A stretch of 64,000 nucleotides of DNA from Acinetobacter sp. ANC 3813 (GCF_002135435.1 NZ_NEGK01000010.1:62001-126000); one strand, 5' to 3'; numbered from the stretch's first letter, positions 27,308 through 37,681 are shown. A program made the numbers and translations. Notes: generated by a model from the sequence alone, not told the origin.

Positions 27308-28569
27308 ATACCACTACCTTTTTTAATAAGATTATCCTTAGAGTTATAAAGATATAGATAAAAAATCACTAAAAGTAACAACTTATTATAAGAAACAGCA
27401 AACAAAATAATTTCACCTTTGTAATGCAGTAAAAAAGATAGAACACCAATTAAAAGGACTAATTTTTTTTCATCTTGACTATTTAGTTTGAAATACACAA
27501 ACAGCAAAAAAAAGGCAAAAGCGAAGTAAAATATTATTGAGTTGATCGCTCCATAAAATAGAGTAAACCTCATATATCCCGCATCTGTACGCATATAATA
27601 AGCATTACCATCCATATATTTTGCATCACCAATCAACAATTGTTTTTCACTCAAAGGGAAATACATTTTCTGCAATATATCTGTTGAGCTAGATCTAAGC
27701 TCACCATAATCTATATAATTAAAAATAGGCTCCATACTATAATTATATAAAACAGATAGAGCTGCTGGCTCAATTACTGAGTTTCGTATACTAATCAAAT
27801 ACGATAAAATAAAGACTAATGAAATAAAAGTTAGGAAGATTAATCTTAATATTTTAGTTCTATTTAAATACAGTGCCCAAAAAAACAACCCAGCAAAAAC
27901 ACCCAATAATGAGACTCGACCTGCACTAATTGATGCAATCAGCCCCAATGAAATAACTAAAAGAAAATATATACCACCAATGTAATTCTTCTTATAGCTA
28001 TAGAATGTTAATAAAACAAATAATGCCATTACAACAGAAAATCCAAAAGCAGCACTATCAGCAAGACCTAAACCTCTAGCTCCAGAATAGCTATCGAGCA
28101 TACGCTCAGTTAAAGCACTATCTTTAGTATATGTCATTATAAAATCAGAAAAAGTTGGATTTAAAAGCATTGCCAACACAATTAGTGATTGTATAAAAAA
28201 AATACTAGATAGGAAGACAAAAAAATCTTTCTTATTATAGTTTTCTGAAAAATATATACTTAAAATATAAGTTGCAACTACTGATAGAATCACATTTGTT
28301 TTAGTAATTAATATTGAAAAATCATAAACACCTGAATACGCACCCCATAAACCACAAATTACAAAATCATAGATCAGAAATAATACGATATAGAAAAAAG
28401 GCTTGCTTGATTTTAACAACCTCTTACCATAGAAGAAAAAACCTAAAAAACACAGTAAAGCAGTTAAAATTTGAGCTAAAGAACCTATTGGAGTCTTCAT
28501 TCCAAAAATAAAAAAGAAAGTTATAAAAAAAACAATATAACATTTATAATTTTTAAAAATAAAATTCAT
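27304..28569 (-). CDS. wzy: Wzy-type polysaccharide polymerase
   Basis: 421 residues, very hydrophobic, about 10-12 transmembrane helices. A long periplasmic loop (about residues 265-330; YSMEPIFNYIDYGELRSS and GNAYYMRTDAGYMR) carries an Arg-rich YMRF segment, as is typical of Wzy. Base composition is the most AT-rich of the locus, normal for wzy. It is the only recognisable polymerase gene in the whole region although there are two flippases. Assignment rests on topology and context. Confidence 0.82.
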   Translation of the reverse strand: MNFIFKNYKCYIVFFITFFFIFGMKTPIGSLAQILTALLCFLGFFFYGKRLLKSSKPFFYIVLFLIYDFVICGLWGAYSGVYDFSILITKTNVILSVVATYILSIYFSENYNKKDFFVFLSSIFFIQSLIVLAMLLNPTFSDFIMTYTKDSALTERMLDSYSGARGLGLADSAAFGFSVVMALFVLLTFYSYKKNYIGGIYFLLVISLGLIASISAGRVSLLGVFAGLFFWALYLNRTKILRLIFLTFISLVFILSYLISIRNSVIEPAALSVLYNYSMEPIFNYIDYGELRSSSTDILQKMYFPLSEKQLLIGDAKYMDGNAYYMRTDAGYMRFTLFYGAINSIIFYFAFAFFLLFVYFKLNSQDEKKLVLLIGVLSFLLHYKGEIILFAVSYNKLLLLVIFYLYLYNSKDNLIKKGSGI

Positions 28570-28591
28570 AAGATTCCACGATTCAAAGCAA

Positions 28592-29461
28592 TCATCCTTT
28601 AAATTTATATTTAAGGAAAGACAACAGATAAACTAAATTACCTTTTACATCACAAATATTAAAAAACAATTTCACAAAAACATCTTTTAAATCAACTTTA
28701 GACTTATCATAATAAAACAAATGATTATTTAATGCTGATTTATACACTTTATCATTAATACAATGCTTTTCCATAAAAAGCTTCTTGGTATCAATAATTT
28801 TATTAATATTTTGATTACTTATACGATTCAACTCATGGCTTCTATCAACATAATATGTCGCCTTTCTCAATTTAAATATATCACCTAAACTGCTAAGTCT
28901 AAACCATAATTCTAAATCTTGCCAAGCCCTAAATTTTTCATCAAATCCGCCCAGTTTTCTAAATACTTCAGTTTTAGTAAAAACTTGATTTCCAACATAA
29001 TTAGCAAAATACAGATCTCGTGTTTTAATCACTCTTTTTGACAGCAAATAACTTACATATTCATGCAATTTACTCTTCTTAGTATCGCTATAATTTGGTG
29101 TAAACAATGCCACACAATCTTTAGGCTTTATAGCCCAACTTTTAACAAATAGCTCAACTCTTTGAGAAGTAAAGTAATCATCATCATCAAGACCCGTTAT
29201 GTACTCCCCACTAGCAGTATTTATAGCCATATTTCTGCTAACACATGCACCACTATTTTTATCTTTAAATATTAATATTATTCGAGAATCTTCTTTTTGT
29301 ATTTCTTTTAAAAAATTCCGCGTATTATCTGTGGAAAGATCATCCACAATAATAATTTCCAAATTTTTATAAGTTTGATTCCTAACAGAATCAATTGCAC
29401 GCTTTAATAACTCACATCTATTATATGTAGGTATATACACGCTAACTAATGGCTGATTCAT
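28592..29461 (-). CDS. GT2-family glycosyltransferase
   Basis: 289 residues, GT-A fold: VSVYIPTYNRCELLKRAI, IIIVDDLSTDNT, GACVSRNMAINTASGEYITGLDDDDYF (D-x-D in LDDDD), and WQDLELWFRLS as the catalytic ED region. AT-rich like its neighbours. It lies between wzy and the pyruvyl transferase. Specificity unknown. Confidence 0.92.
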   Translation of the reverse strand: MNQPLVSVYIPTYNRCELLKRAIDSVRNQTYKNLEIIIVDDLSTDNTRNFLKEIQKEDSRIILIFKDKNSGACVSRNMAINTASGEYITGLDDDDYFTSQRVELFVKSWAIKPKDCVALFTPNYSDTKKSKLHEYVSYLLSKRVIKTRDLYFANYVGNQVFTKTEVFRKLGGFDEKFRAWQDLELWFRLSSLGDIFKLRKATYYVDRSHELNRISNQNINKIIDTKKLFMEKHCINDKVYKSALNNHLFYYDKSKVDLKDVFVKLFFNICDVKGNLVYLLSFLKYKFKG

Positions 29462-29490
29462 TACAAAAATCCTTAAACAACTTTAAGATA

Positions 29491-30633
29491 TTAATTAACC
29501 ACCTGATTAATTTTTTGACCTATTGATATCCACATTTCTTCAATTTCATTTTTTAATCTCAATGCAGCTTGTGATATTTCTTGCTTTCTTTTATCCCTAA
29601 ATGTCTCATCTGCAAATTTCTCAATTTGCAATTCAAGAGAATTTATATCACCCAAGTCATCAATTAATCCATCTCTATTAGAAAAATCCTGAAATAATTC
29701 TGGATATTTGTGCGACCATCCAGCTCCTATACATGGTACCCCTTGCGACATAGAGCTAACTAGTGCATGAAATCTTGATCCAATTACAAATTCGGCTTTA
29801 CCCAATATATATTTTAAAACTTTGGGATTTTCATGCTGTACAACACCTATATTATTAGCTATTTCACCTAATGCACTAACAACTTTACAATCTTCTTGAG
29901 CATCATGAATAACAAATAACGGTGTTAAATTATTTTTTTTAATATGTAAAATTGATGTAGCAAGAAAATTTAAATATTTTTCAGGACTATCAGACTTATC
30001 TAACATTCTAATATTTGGAACTATAGCTACAAATTTTTCTGGAAGCTTTACCGCGTTATCTTCTTGAGGTGAAATAGCAATAGTAAAATCAGGAGCTTTC
30101 TTTATTAAATTTGCACTTTTATCTACAACTTTATTTGCATAGTTAAATGATTGATTATCCCTAGCAAAAACCATTTCAGCACGTTGAAAGAGTCTTTTCA
30201 CTAAATCATATACAGCTTTGTCATTAAATGATCCTAAAGCTTGTGGAAGCATAATAAATAACTGAGAATCTCTATATCCTTCGTTTAACTTGCCCAATAA
30301 TCTTTTTCCTGGATTTACTCCCCATTGATCAGAAAAAGCAAAACCTGAGGCATCAAAAATTACATTTACATTTTTAGGGTTGATAATCCTTTTATTAAGA
30401 AAAGAAGTTAACAAGGTTAAAAGTGGTTTTCTTTGCCGCGATTCAATACGTGATGATGTATAAAAGCCATATTTATTAATTTCTTTATATGTACCAAAAG
30501 TAGAACCAACAATAATTTTAGAGTTAGGGTACATAAGCTTTATTTTATCTGAAATCGCTATAGCCATTAGTTCAGCCCCTCTATTATGAGTTCCTGTACC
30601 ATGTATCTCAAAAACTATTTCCTTATTACTCAT
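29491..30633 (-). CDS. polysaccharide pyruvyl transferase (CsaB/WcaK family)
   Basis: Transfers pyruvate from phosphoenolpyruvate to a sugar as an acidic ketal. 380 residues: HGTGTHNRGAELMA at the N-terminus is the glycine-rich entry motif of the family. Later come MLPQALGSF, MVFARDNQS (RE/D motif) and the C-terminal IGSRFHALVSSMSQGVPCIG with the conserved HA. It overlaps the preceding nitroreductase-like gene by one base. It implies a pyruvylated, hence anionic, repeat unit. Confidence 0.9.
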   Translation of the reverse strand: MSNKEIVFEIHGTGTHNRGAELMAIAISDKIKLMYPNSKIIVGSTFGTYKEINKYGFYTSSRIESRQRKPLLTLLTSFLNKRIINPKNVNVIFDASGFAFSDQWGVNPGKRLLGKLNEGYRDSQLFIMLPQALGSFNDKAVYDLVKRLFQRAEMVFARDNQSFNYANKVVDKSANLIKKAPDFTIAISPQEDNAVKLPEKFVAIVPNIRMLDKSDSPEKYLNFLATSILHIKKNNLTPLFVIHDAQEDCKVVSALGEIANNIGVVQHENPKVLKYILGKAEFVIGSRFHALVSSMSQGVPCIGAGWSHKYPELFQDFSNRDGLIDDLGDINSLELQIEKFADETFRDKRKQEISQAALRLKNEIEEMWISIGQKINQVVN

Positions 30634-31709
30634 TACTCTGCACCTAAATTATTATATGTACGTATTTGACTTAAAGGTTTTTTTGTTGAGTTAGCCACCA
30701 TCCCTTCTGGATCAGGATGACCAAAAGCAATCAACATTATCGGACGCTCATCTGCAGCTAAGTTTAACAATTTTGCCATTTTAGTTTCCAGTTTAGGAAC
30801 ATCTGGCCAGTTTAAACAACATGAGCCTACACCCTGTACTTCCAATGCATTGATGAACGACATAATTGCCAGAGAGCCATCGATATAAATCAAATGGCGG
30901 TCTCGCTCATGATAATAATTCCGTAATTTTCCAACTACGACCGCAAGACAGGGAATTTGCTCTCCAAAACCTGCAGTGCCCATAGGAAGCTTAGCTAATT
31001 CTGATACCAATTGCTTATCATCAAATATACGGAACTCGTATGGTTGTCTATTGCAAGCAGTGGGTGAATAAGCGGCCACATCAATTGCTCTGTCAATAAT
31101 TTCACGTGATACTGGAGCATCTTCAAACCAACGTACAGAACGGCGGTATTTAGCTAAAGTCAATAATTGATCATAACTAATATCTGGTGTTGTGGTCGTT
31201 GAGCGTAAATAGGGGATTTTAGATTGTACATTGTCATCTTGCGGTACAGATAAAGAGGCTTTAATAACAAGATCTCTTAATGGATCAATTACTGGGTGAC
31301 TTGGAGTAATAGCCATATACTCCTGCAAGACATCACATGCCCATGCCAATTCACGAGCCTCAACCACATTAGACTCAACAGCGCGTATATAGGCATCTAC
31401 CGTTTCTTCTATGTAGTTCAAACCAAATGGGACACGACGTGGCCGCATCAATAAGCCTTTTTCAAGCCTATGGGTATTACGGCGCAATAAGCTGGTATTA
31501 AAAATTGGATTTTTGAGCGATTGAGCATAAATTTTTTTGCCAGTCAATACCGCACGATGCTCCCATCCAAATCGCCATTGGAATGCATAATACAAATTGG
31601 ACAAAAAGATACTATTGGCTGCGATATTAGTAGCAATATCATCTATTTTTTCCAATATTGCTTTAATAAATTTTTTGAGGGATTGGAACAATTTTTTTGG
31701 TAGACTCAT
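30633..31709 (-). CDS. nitroreductase-fold protein paired with pyruvyl transferase
   Basis: 358 residues. The C-terminal two thirds are an FMN-dependent nitroreductase fold: AKYRRSVRWFEDAPVSREIIDRAI, YSPTACNRQPYEFRI, and GVGSCCLNWP with IAFGHPDPEG. About 150 residues precede it, with FNTSLLRRNTHRLEKGL, a segment common to exopolysaccharide-linked members. It is tightly coupled on both sides (4-bp overlap with wzx, 1-bp with the pyruvyl transferase). Nitroreductase-like genes often sit beside pyruvyl transferase genes in polysaccharide clusters, but their role there is not established. Confidence 0.82.
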   Translation of the reverse strand: MSLPKKLFQSLKKFIKAILEKIDDIATNIAANSIFLSNLYYAFQWRFGWEHRAVLTGKKIYAQSLKNPIFNTSLLRRNTHRLEKGLLMRPRRVPFGLNYIEETVDAYIRAVESNVVEARELAWACDVLQEYMAITPSHPVIDPLRDLVIKASLSVPQDDNVQSKIPYLRSTTTTPDISYDQLLTLAKYRRSVRWFEDAPVSREIIDRAIDVAAYSPTACNRQPYEFRIFDDKQLVSELAKLPMGTAGFGEQIPCLAVVVGKLRNYYHERDRHLIYIDGSLAIMSFINALEVQGVGSCCLNWPDVPKLETKMAKLLNLAADERPIMLIAFGHPDPEGMVANSTKKPLSQIRTYNNLGAE

Positions 31710-33178
31710 TTGACTATCGTCCCTATTATTTTCAAATATTGCTGTAAGATATTTCTGCCTTTTGGCAAAACCAAAACTACCATAACAAATAAAATCAGAT
31801 ACATAAGACCACTAATAAGCAAATGCATTAACGGCTGGTTAATGTCTGTCATCCAGTACAATTGCACCCAATGCATCAAGGCTGCTGCCACAATCGAGGC
31901 AATAGCTGGAATTGCAATTGATGAAAAAAAGTCACTCGGATTAACAGGAGTATCTTTAAAGAAGAAATAGAGTGATGGGTAGATCAATAAGTAGTTAGCA
32001 ATGGCATAAGCAGCTGCTACGCCTTCTGCACTCCAGCGCACTCCAATAATAAAAGCAATGCTAACCACAATTGCATTGACCACACCCCATAGCACGTATA
32101 ATCGAGATTTACCTAAGCTAAGTAGGACCAACCCCCTCAATGTACCAACTGGCTGGATAAAACCACTGATACCAAGTAATACAAAAATCGGTACAAGCTG
32201 TTCCCAACCTTTACCCATGGCAACAGTGACTACGTTTGAAGCATTCACAACCAAAAAAGCCATTAATGGCATGGATAAAAAAGCCAGCAAAGTAGCAATT
32301 TTTTGGTAATAGGCTCTAAATGCTATTGGCTCATTTTGTAATTTACTAAGTACAGGATACGCAACCGAATTAATCGGTTGTCTTAAACTAGCAATCGGCA
32401 ACATCATCATTTGGTAGCCGCGACTGTATAACCCTAAAGTCACTGCCCCCCATACTTTTCCAATCAGGATATTGTCTAAGTTGCGATGGAAATAATTCAC
32501 TAATTCAAAAATAGTAACATTCGCACCAAAGCCTATGAGCTCCCGCATGCCTTCTGTCTTTTTAGGGCGGCTGGGGCGAAATTTTGAACCAAAAAAATAC
32601 ATCACTGTAGTAATTATTGCCCCAATGACTGTACCCCAGGCTAATGCCCAAAAACCATAACCGCATATAGCCATTACAATTGAAACCACCAAGGTGGCCA
32701 CCGCCCCAGCTATATCTGCAAGAACTTTAGGCTTAAAGCGCAATTCACGTTGCATTAAAGCAGAATGTTGCGCCCCAGCGCTAGAAATCAAAAAAGTACT
32801 GGACAATACCATAAGAACAGCTTGTAACTCGGGACGCTCATAAAACCAGCTGATTAAGGGAGCACACAACATGGTTATAATTGTTAATAAACCGCCAACA
32901 GCAACATTTAACCAGAATAATGCATTGGTTTGATCATAAGTTAAATCGCCCTTTTGAATGGATGCAGTTGATAACCCCATATCGCGAAACAATTGCATAA
33001 ATGAAGTAATCACCACCACCATAGCAATCAGACCAAAATCATCTGGCGACAGCAAACGAGAAAGAATGATAATCGATGCAAGCTGTAGCGCGATTTTAAT
33101 TAATTGGGCCACCATTGTTAAGGCACCACTCTTAACCGCTTTTTTTCCTAAGTCTGACCTGGAAACTTTTTCCGTCAT
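31706..33178 (-). CDS. Wzx/WzxC-type flippase, module A
   Basis: Moves undecaprenyl-linked repeat units across the inner membrane. 490 residues, MOP superfamily with about 12-14 helices; early motifs are KSGALTMVAQLIKIALQLAS, ILSRLLSPDDFGLIAMV and FRDMGLSTASIQKGDLT, characteristic of the WzxC/AmsL branch. GC is higher than in the genes that follow it, so the module itself is mosaic. A second flippase gene lies at 44337-45509. Confidence 0.9.
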   Translation of the reverse strand: MTEKVSRSDLGKKAVKSGALTMVAQLIKIALQLASIIILSRLLSPDDFGLIAMVVVITSFMQLFRDMGLSTASIQKGDLTYDQTNALFWLNVAVGGLLTIITMLCAPLISWFYERPELQAVLMVLSSTFLISSAGAQHSALMQRELRFKPKVLADIAGAVATLVVSIVMAICGYGFWALAWGTVIGAIITTVMYFFGSKFRPSRPKKTEGMRELIGFGANVTIFELVNYFHRNLDNILIGKVWGAVTLGLYSRGYQMMMLPIASLRQPINSVAYPVLSKLQNEPIAFRAYYQKIATLLAFLSMPLMAFLVVNASNVVTVAMGKGWEQLVPIFVLLGISGFIQPVGTLRGLVLLSLGKSRLYVLWGVVNAIVVSIAFIIGVRWSAEGVAAAYAIANYLLIYPSLYFFFKDTPVNPSDFFSSIAIPAIASIVAAALMHWVQLYWMTDINQPLMHLLISGLMYLILFVMVVLVLPKGRNILQQYLKIIGTIVK

Positions 33179-33183
33179 GGCAA

Positions 33184-34353
33184 TCAGTCTGCACCAAACA
33201 AATCGCGAGTATAGATTTTTTCAATCACATCATCTAAATCGCCAACCATACGGTTTGTGATAATGATATCTGCTTGCTGTTTAAACTCATTTAAGTCATT
33301 AATGACTTGAGAATAAAAAAATGTTGTTTCTTTTAAATTGGGCTCATAAACGATAACTTGAATACCTTTTGCTTTTAATCGCTTCATTACACCCTGAATA
33401 GCAGATTGTCTAAAATTATCACTTCCTGCTTTCATTACTAAACGATAAATACCAACTGTTTTTGGCTGCTTAATTATAATTTGCTCAGCAATAAAGTCTT
33501 TACGTGTCGTATTTGACTGGATAATAGCCGAGATTAAACTTTGTGGTACATCTTGATAATTTGCCAGCAACTGTTTGGTATCTTTCGGTAAGCAATAACC
33601 GCCATAACCAAAAGATGGATTATTATAATGTGCCCCAATGCGCGGATCTAAACCAACTGCCTGAATAATATCTTTGGCATTTAAACCACGAAGTGCACAA
33701 TAACTATCTAATTCATTAAAGTAAGCTACACGCATAGCCAAATACGTATTCGAAAATAATTTAACTGCTTCTGCTTCTGTTGCATCCATGAGCAGAACTT
33801 CAACATCTTTTTTCAAACATGCTGACTGAAATAATTGACCTATTTTAGCACCAACATCCGATTTATCACCAACGACAATGCGTGATGGATACAAATTATC
33901 AAATAAAGCCTTACCTTCACGCAGAAACTCTGGAGAAAATACAATTGTTAAATTTGAAAATAAGTTCTGCATTTTTGCAGTAAAACCCACAGGAATAGTC
34001 GATTTAATTACAATAATTGCCTGACTATGAATCTGATTGAGATCTTTTAAAACTTGCTCAATTGAACTTGTATCAAAATAATTGGTTTTTTCATCGTAAT
34101 TCGTTGGAGTAGCAATAATAATATATTCAGCACCTAAATATGCCTTATTCGTATCCAATGTAACATTAAAATTAATTTCTTTCTTTAAAAGATATTGCTC
34201 GATTATTTCATCTTGTATAGGTGATTCTAGTTTTTCCAATAATCTAACGCGGTTTTCATCTATATCTAATGCTGTTACATGATGCTGTACTGCAAAAAGC
34301 ATCGCATTCGAAAGGCCAACATAGCCAGTACCTACAACTGTTATTTTAGACAT
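33184..34353 (-). CDS. UDP-glucose 6-dehydrogenase (canonical), module A
   Basis: 389 residues, E. coli Ugd type. Cofactor loop [29 protein letters not shown], and the nucleophile motif [14 protein letters not shown] with Cys intact. The C-terminal [15 protein letters not shown] is also typical. It would produce UDP-glucuronate independently of the odd Ugd at 22867. It is the first gene of module A, after a 220-bp AT-rich gap. Confidence 0.95.
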   Translation of the reverse strand: MSKITVVGTGYVGLSNAMLFAVQHHVTALDIDENRVRLLEKLESPIQDEIIEQYLLKKEINFNVTLDTNKAYLGAEYIIIATPTNYDEKTNYFDTSSIEQVLKDLNQIHSQAIIVIKSTIPVGFTAKMQNLFSNLTIVFSPEFLREGKALFDNLYPSRIVVGDKSDVGAKIGQLFQSACLKKDVEVLLMDATEAEAVKLFSNTYLAMRVAYFNELDSYCALRGLNAKDIIQAVGLDPRIGAHYNNPSFGYGGYCLPKDTKQLLANYQDVPQSLISAIIQSNTTRKDFIAEQIIIKQPKTVGIYRLVMKAGSDNFRQSAIQGVMKRLKAKGIQVIVYEPNLKETTFFYSQVINDLNEFKQQADIIITNRMVGDLDDVIEKIYTRDLFGAD

Positions 34354-34454
34354 CTATTGTCACCGCTCTTATTTCAAAATAGACACACATTTTCCAACTA
34401 ATCCATGTGCAACTATTTATATAATGTTTTATACTGAAAATTAGTAAAATACTT

Positions 34455-34475
34455 ATAATCATTCAAAATGATTAT
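34455..34475. promoter_or_regulatory. perfect 9-bp inverted repeat at the junction of the two capsule modules
   Basis: ATAATCATT-CAA-AATGATTAT in the AT-rich 220-bp gap between the dehydratase gene and the module-A ugd. It is operator-like rather than terminator-like, with no T run on the minus strand. A promoter for module A probably lies here, but no clear -35/-10 pair could be fixed. Confidence 0.4.
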
Positions 34476-34573
34476 TAAGTTTAGAATTTAACGGACAAGA
34501 TTATACATATTTTTTTTATTAAAACTTAAAAAATCTATATCCATTTATATAAATAAACAATTTAATATAAAAA

Positions 34574-36433
34574 TCACGATTTATTTTTCTTACAAACATA
34601 CCCATCCACATGTTTTTCAAGAATATTCCAAATATTTTCAGAACTCTCACTCATACATTCAATCTCAAAATTTTGATAAATATTACGCATTTCATTTATT
34701 CCATAAAACTTCTCAAAAGATTTTAAAATCCTTTCATGTCCAGTTTTTTCTACATTTTCAGAATCAATTAATAACTCTTCATATAATTTTTCACCAGGAC
34801 GCAAACCCGTAAATTGAATCGCAATATCACCAATGCCTTTATCATCAATCGGTTTAAACCCGCTTAATCGGATCATTTGTTTCGCCAAATCTGCAATTTT
34901 AACCGACTCACCCATATCCAATAAAAATACATCACCGCCAGTTCCCATAGCACCTGCCTGAATCACCAGCTGTGCTGCCTCAGGAATCGTCATAAAATAA
35001 CGGGTTACTTCTGGGTGCGTTACGGTAACAGGTCCGCCCTGCGCAATCTGTCTTTTAAACAAAGGAACGACAGAACCTGACGATCCCAGTACATTGCCAA
35101 AGCGAACGATGCTGATTTGTGTTTTTTGCTGCTCTGCGGCTAAGGCCTGACAATACAATTCCGCCATGCGTTTAGACGCCCCCATCACATTGGTCGGACG
35201 GACTGCTTTATCTGTAGAAATCAAAACAAAGGTTTCAACACCCTGCTTTACCGCAGCATCGACACTGCGCGCTGTGCCTATTGAAGTATTATAAATGCCT
35301 TCAAAAGGGTTAGCCTCCACCAGCGGCACATGCTTATAGGCTGCCGCATGGTAAACCGTTTGCACGCCATATTGTTGCAAAATGCGTTCCAGCTTAGGCT
35401 GATTGGTCACAGAGCCTAAAATCGGCACAATTTCCACACCTTTGCCCTGCATTTCACGGTCAATGGAATACAGTGCAAATTCGGACATTTCAAACAGCAC
35501 CAGCATTTTAGGCTGATGTTTGACAATCTGCCGGCACAGCTCAGAACCAATCGAACCTCCTGCTCCTGTTACCATCACCACTTTGTTTTTAATGTTTTTT
35601 TCCAGCAGCTCAGATTTGGGGGGCACTGGATCGCGGCCTAAAAGATCAATAATATCCACTTCTCGGATATCTGACACCTGCACTTGCCCATCAACCAATT
35701 GAGTTACCCCCGGCAACTCCATGATTTTCACATCCGCAGATTCAAAAACTTCAATGATGTCTTTTTTACGGGCGCGTCCGACAGAAGGCATGGCCAGTAA
35801 AATTTCTTCAATGCCAAATTTACCCAGTTTTTTAAGCGCGCTCTTCGGCGCAAAAATTTTCAAGCCGCTTAAGGACTGTCCCTGCAGCGAGGCTTTATCA
35901 TCAATAAAACACACCGGCAGATAGTCATCTGAGCGTTTCAGCGCTTCTGCAATTTGCTGTCCAGCCAGCCCTGCGCCATAAATCGCAACCCGTTTGCGGT
36001 TCTGCTTTTTCACAAAAGTTCTAAGCGTGGCATAGCGGATGACCGCGCGGCTCCACCACATCCATGAAAACAGCACAAAACCGTACATCAGCGGAATGCT
36101 CATGGGAATAAACGCTGCATCCAGCTTTTTCAGCGCATATAAAGCGACAATTTGAATAAAGGTCGCAATTGATATCCGCAGCAGATAATCTTCATTAAAC
36201 GAACGCACAATCGCGCTGTAAATGCCCAGCAAAGCAAAAATGGCCACGCCAAAAATGCCGACATAGGCATACCAAAAATCCAGCCCAGGCATAACGGCCA
36301 CATCTGGCTTGGCTAAACGGATGGCATAAACCAGCCACATCATTAGGGGTAAAACACAAATATCCATCACCACCAAAACAATCTGTTTTTGACGGCGCGG
36401 CAATGATGCAATCGCTCGAATGATGTTTTTCAC
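34574..36433 (-). CDS. gdr: UDP-GlcNAc 4,6-dehydratase (PglF/WbpM/WeeK family)
   Basis: First step to a 2,4-diamino-2,4,6-trideoxyhexose. 619 residues: four N-terminal transmembrane helices (to about residue 135), a first Rossmann region (VAIYGAGLAGQQIAEAL), then the catalytic extended SDR domain (VTGAGGSIGSELCRQI, YHAAAYKHVPLVE, LISTDKAVRPTNVMGASKR with Met in place of Tyr as usual for this family, and PGEKLYEELL). It runs with the three downstream genes in the weeK-J-I-H order of emulsan-type loci. Confidence 0.95.
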   Translation of the reverse strand: MKNIIRAIASLPRRQKQIVLVVMDICVLPLMMWLVYAIRLAKPDVAVMPGLDFWYAYVGIFGVAIFALLGIYSAIVRSFNEDYLLRISIATFIQIVALYALKKLDAAFIPMSIPLMYGFVLFSWMWWSRAVIRYATLRTFVKKQNRKRVAIYGAGLAGQQIAEALKRSDDYLPVCFIDDKASLQGQSLSGLKIFAPKSALKKLGKFGIEEILLAMPSVGRARKKDIIEVFESADVKIMELPGVTQLVDGQVQVSDIREVDIIDLLGRDPVPPKSELLEKNIKNKVVMVTGAGGSIGSELCRQIVKHQPKMLVLFEMSEFALYSIDREMQGKGVEIVPILGSVTNQPKLERILQQYGVQTVYHAAAYKHVPLVEANPFEGIYNTSIGTARSVDAAVKQGVETFVLISTDKAVRPTNVMGASKRMAELYCQALAAEQQKTQISIVRFGNVLGSSGSVVPLFKRQIAQGGPVTVTHPEVTRYFMTIPEAAQLVIQAGAMGTGGDVFLLDMGESVKIADLAKQMIRLSGFKPIDDKGIGDIAIQFTGLRPGEKLYEELLIDSENVEKTGHERILKSFEKFYGINEMRNIYQNFEIECMSESSENIWNILEKHVDGYVCKKNKS

Positions 36434-36495
36434 AAATAGCTCAAATGGAGATTAGGTAAAATAAATAAAGGCGTAAATTATACGCCTTTTCGGGA

Positions 36496-37665
36496 TCAAA
36501 TACTGCCGATCACCTGCTGAATGGCATTGACCATTTTCTGTATGCTCTGCTCGGACAGGGTTGGATGCACCAAGAACATTAGACTCGACTCACCCAGCTG
36601 CTTGGCCTGCGGCAAAGGCCGTGCCGGACGCCAAGGCGTGCCGTCAAAGGCTTTTTCCAAATACACTTCTGAACATGAGCCGCTAAAACACGGCGCGCCC
36701 AAGGCATTGATTTCCGCCATAATACGGTCACGCGACCAGCCTTCTGGCAAAGCATCCACATTGACTTGCACATAGCATTTATAGGCCGCATGCACATAAT
36801 CTGCTGACTGTTTTGCCACTGTAAAATAAGGACTCTGTTCAAAGACTGCCTGAATGCAGGCCATATTGGCATTGCGCTGTGCTGTCCATGCTGGCATTTG
36901 TTTGAGCTGCAAGCGGCCAATGACGGCTTGCATTTCCATCATGCGCCAGTTGGTGCCAAATGAATCATGCAGCCAGCGGAACCCCGGCGGGTGCTGCGTG
37001 TTATAGACGCTGTCATAGTTTTTGCCGTGGTCTTTATACGACCACATTTTTTTCCATAGCATTTCATCATTGGTGGTAACCATGCCGCCTTCGCCGCCTG
37101 TGGTCATAATTTTATCTTGGCAAAATGACCATGCGCCAATGTGGCCAATAGAACCCGCAGATTTGCCTTTGTACATCGCGCCATGCGCCTGCGCGCAGTC
37201 TTCAATCACATAGATGCCGCGTTCTTGCGCCAGCTGCATGATCGGGTCCATATCGCACATCCAGCCGGCCAAATGCACACAAATAATAGCTTTGGTCTTG
37301 GGCGTAATCACCGCTTCAATGGTACGGCGTGAGATATTCTGTGAATCCAGTTCTACATCTGCAAAAATAGGATTGGCGCCTGCAGTGACAATTGAACTGG
37401 CCGAAGCCAAAAAAGTGCGTGAGGTGACAATCACATCATCCCCCGCGCCAATGCCTAAAGCTTTTAAAGCCAAATCCAGCGCAACTGTGCCATTGGCAAC
37501 CGCAACGGCATGCGCTGTTCCTGCAAAGTGCGCAAACTCCTTTTCAAATTCACGGCATTCCTGACCTGTCCAATAATTGACTTTATTCGACAATAGAACC
37601 TTTGAAACCGCGTCAGCTTCCGCTTGGGTAAAACTTGGCCACGGCTCAAATGCAGTGTTTAACAT
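36496..37665 (-). CDS. pglE: DegT/DnrJ/EryC1 aminotransferase (PglE-like)
   Basis: A PLP enzyme that aminates the 4-keto intermediate made by the dehydratase. 389 residues: NGTVALDLALKALGIGAGDDV, VIEDCAQAHGAMYKGK, and the PLP lysine in WSFCQDKIMTTGGEGG. It ends with the usual small domain. It is located directly upstream (in transcription) of the dehydratase gene and after the acetyltransferase gene. Equivalent to weeJ in emulsan-type clusters. Confidence 0.93.
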   Translation of the reverse strand: MLNTAFEPWPSFTQAEADAVSKVLLSNKVNYWTGQECREFEKEFAHFAGTAHAVAVANGTVALDLALKALGIGAGDDVIVTSRTFLASASSIVTAGANPIFADVELDSQNISRRTIEAVITPKTKAIICVHLAGWMCDMDPIMQLAQERGIYVIEDCAQAHGAMYKGKSAGSIGHIGAWSFCQDKIMTTGGEGGMVTTNDEMLWKKMWSYKDHGKNYDSVYNTQHPPGFRWLHDSFGTNWRMMEMQAVIGRLQLKQMPAWTAQRNANMACIQAVFEQSPYFTVAKQSADYVHAAYKCYVQVNVDALPEGWSRDRIMAEINALGAPCFSGSCSEVYLEKAFDGTPWRPARPLPQAKQLGESSLMFLVHPTLSEQSIQKMVNAIQQVIGSI

Positions 37666-37681
37666 GGAATTTTCCTAAGAG

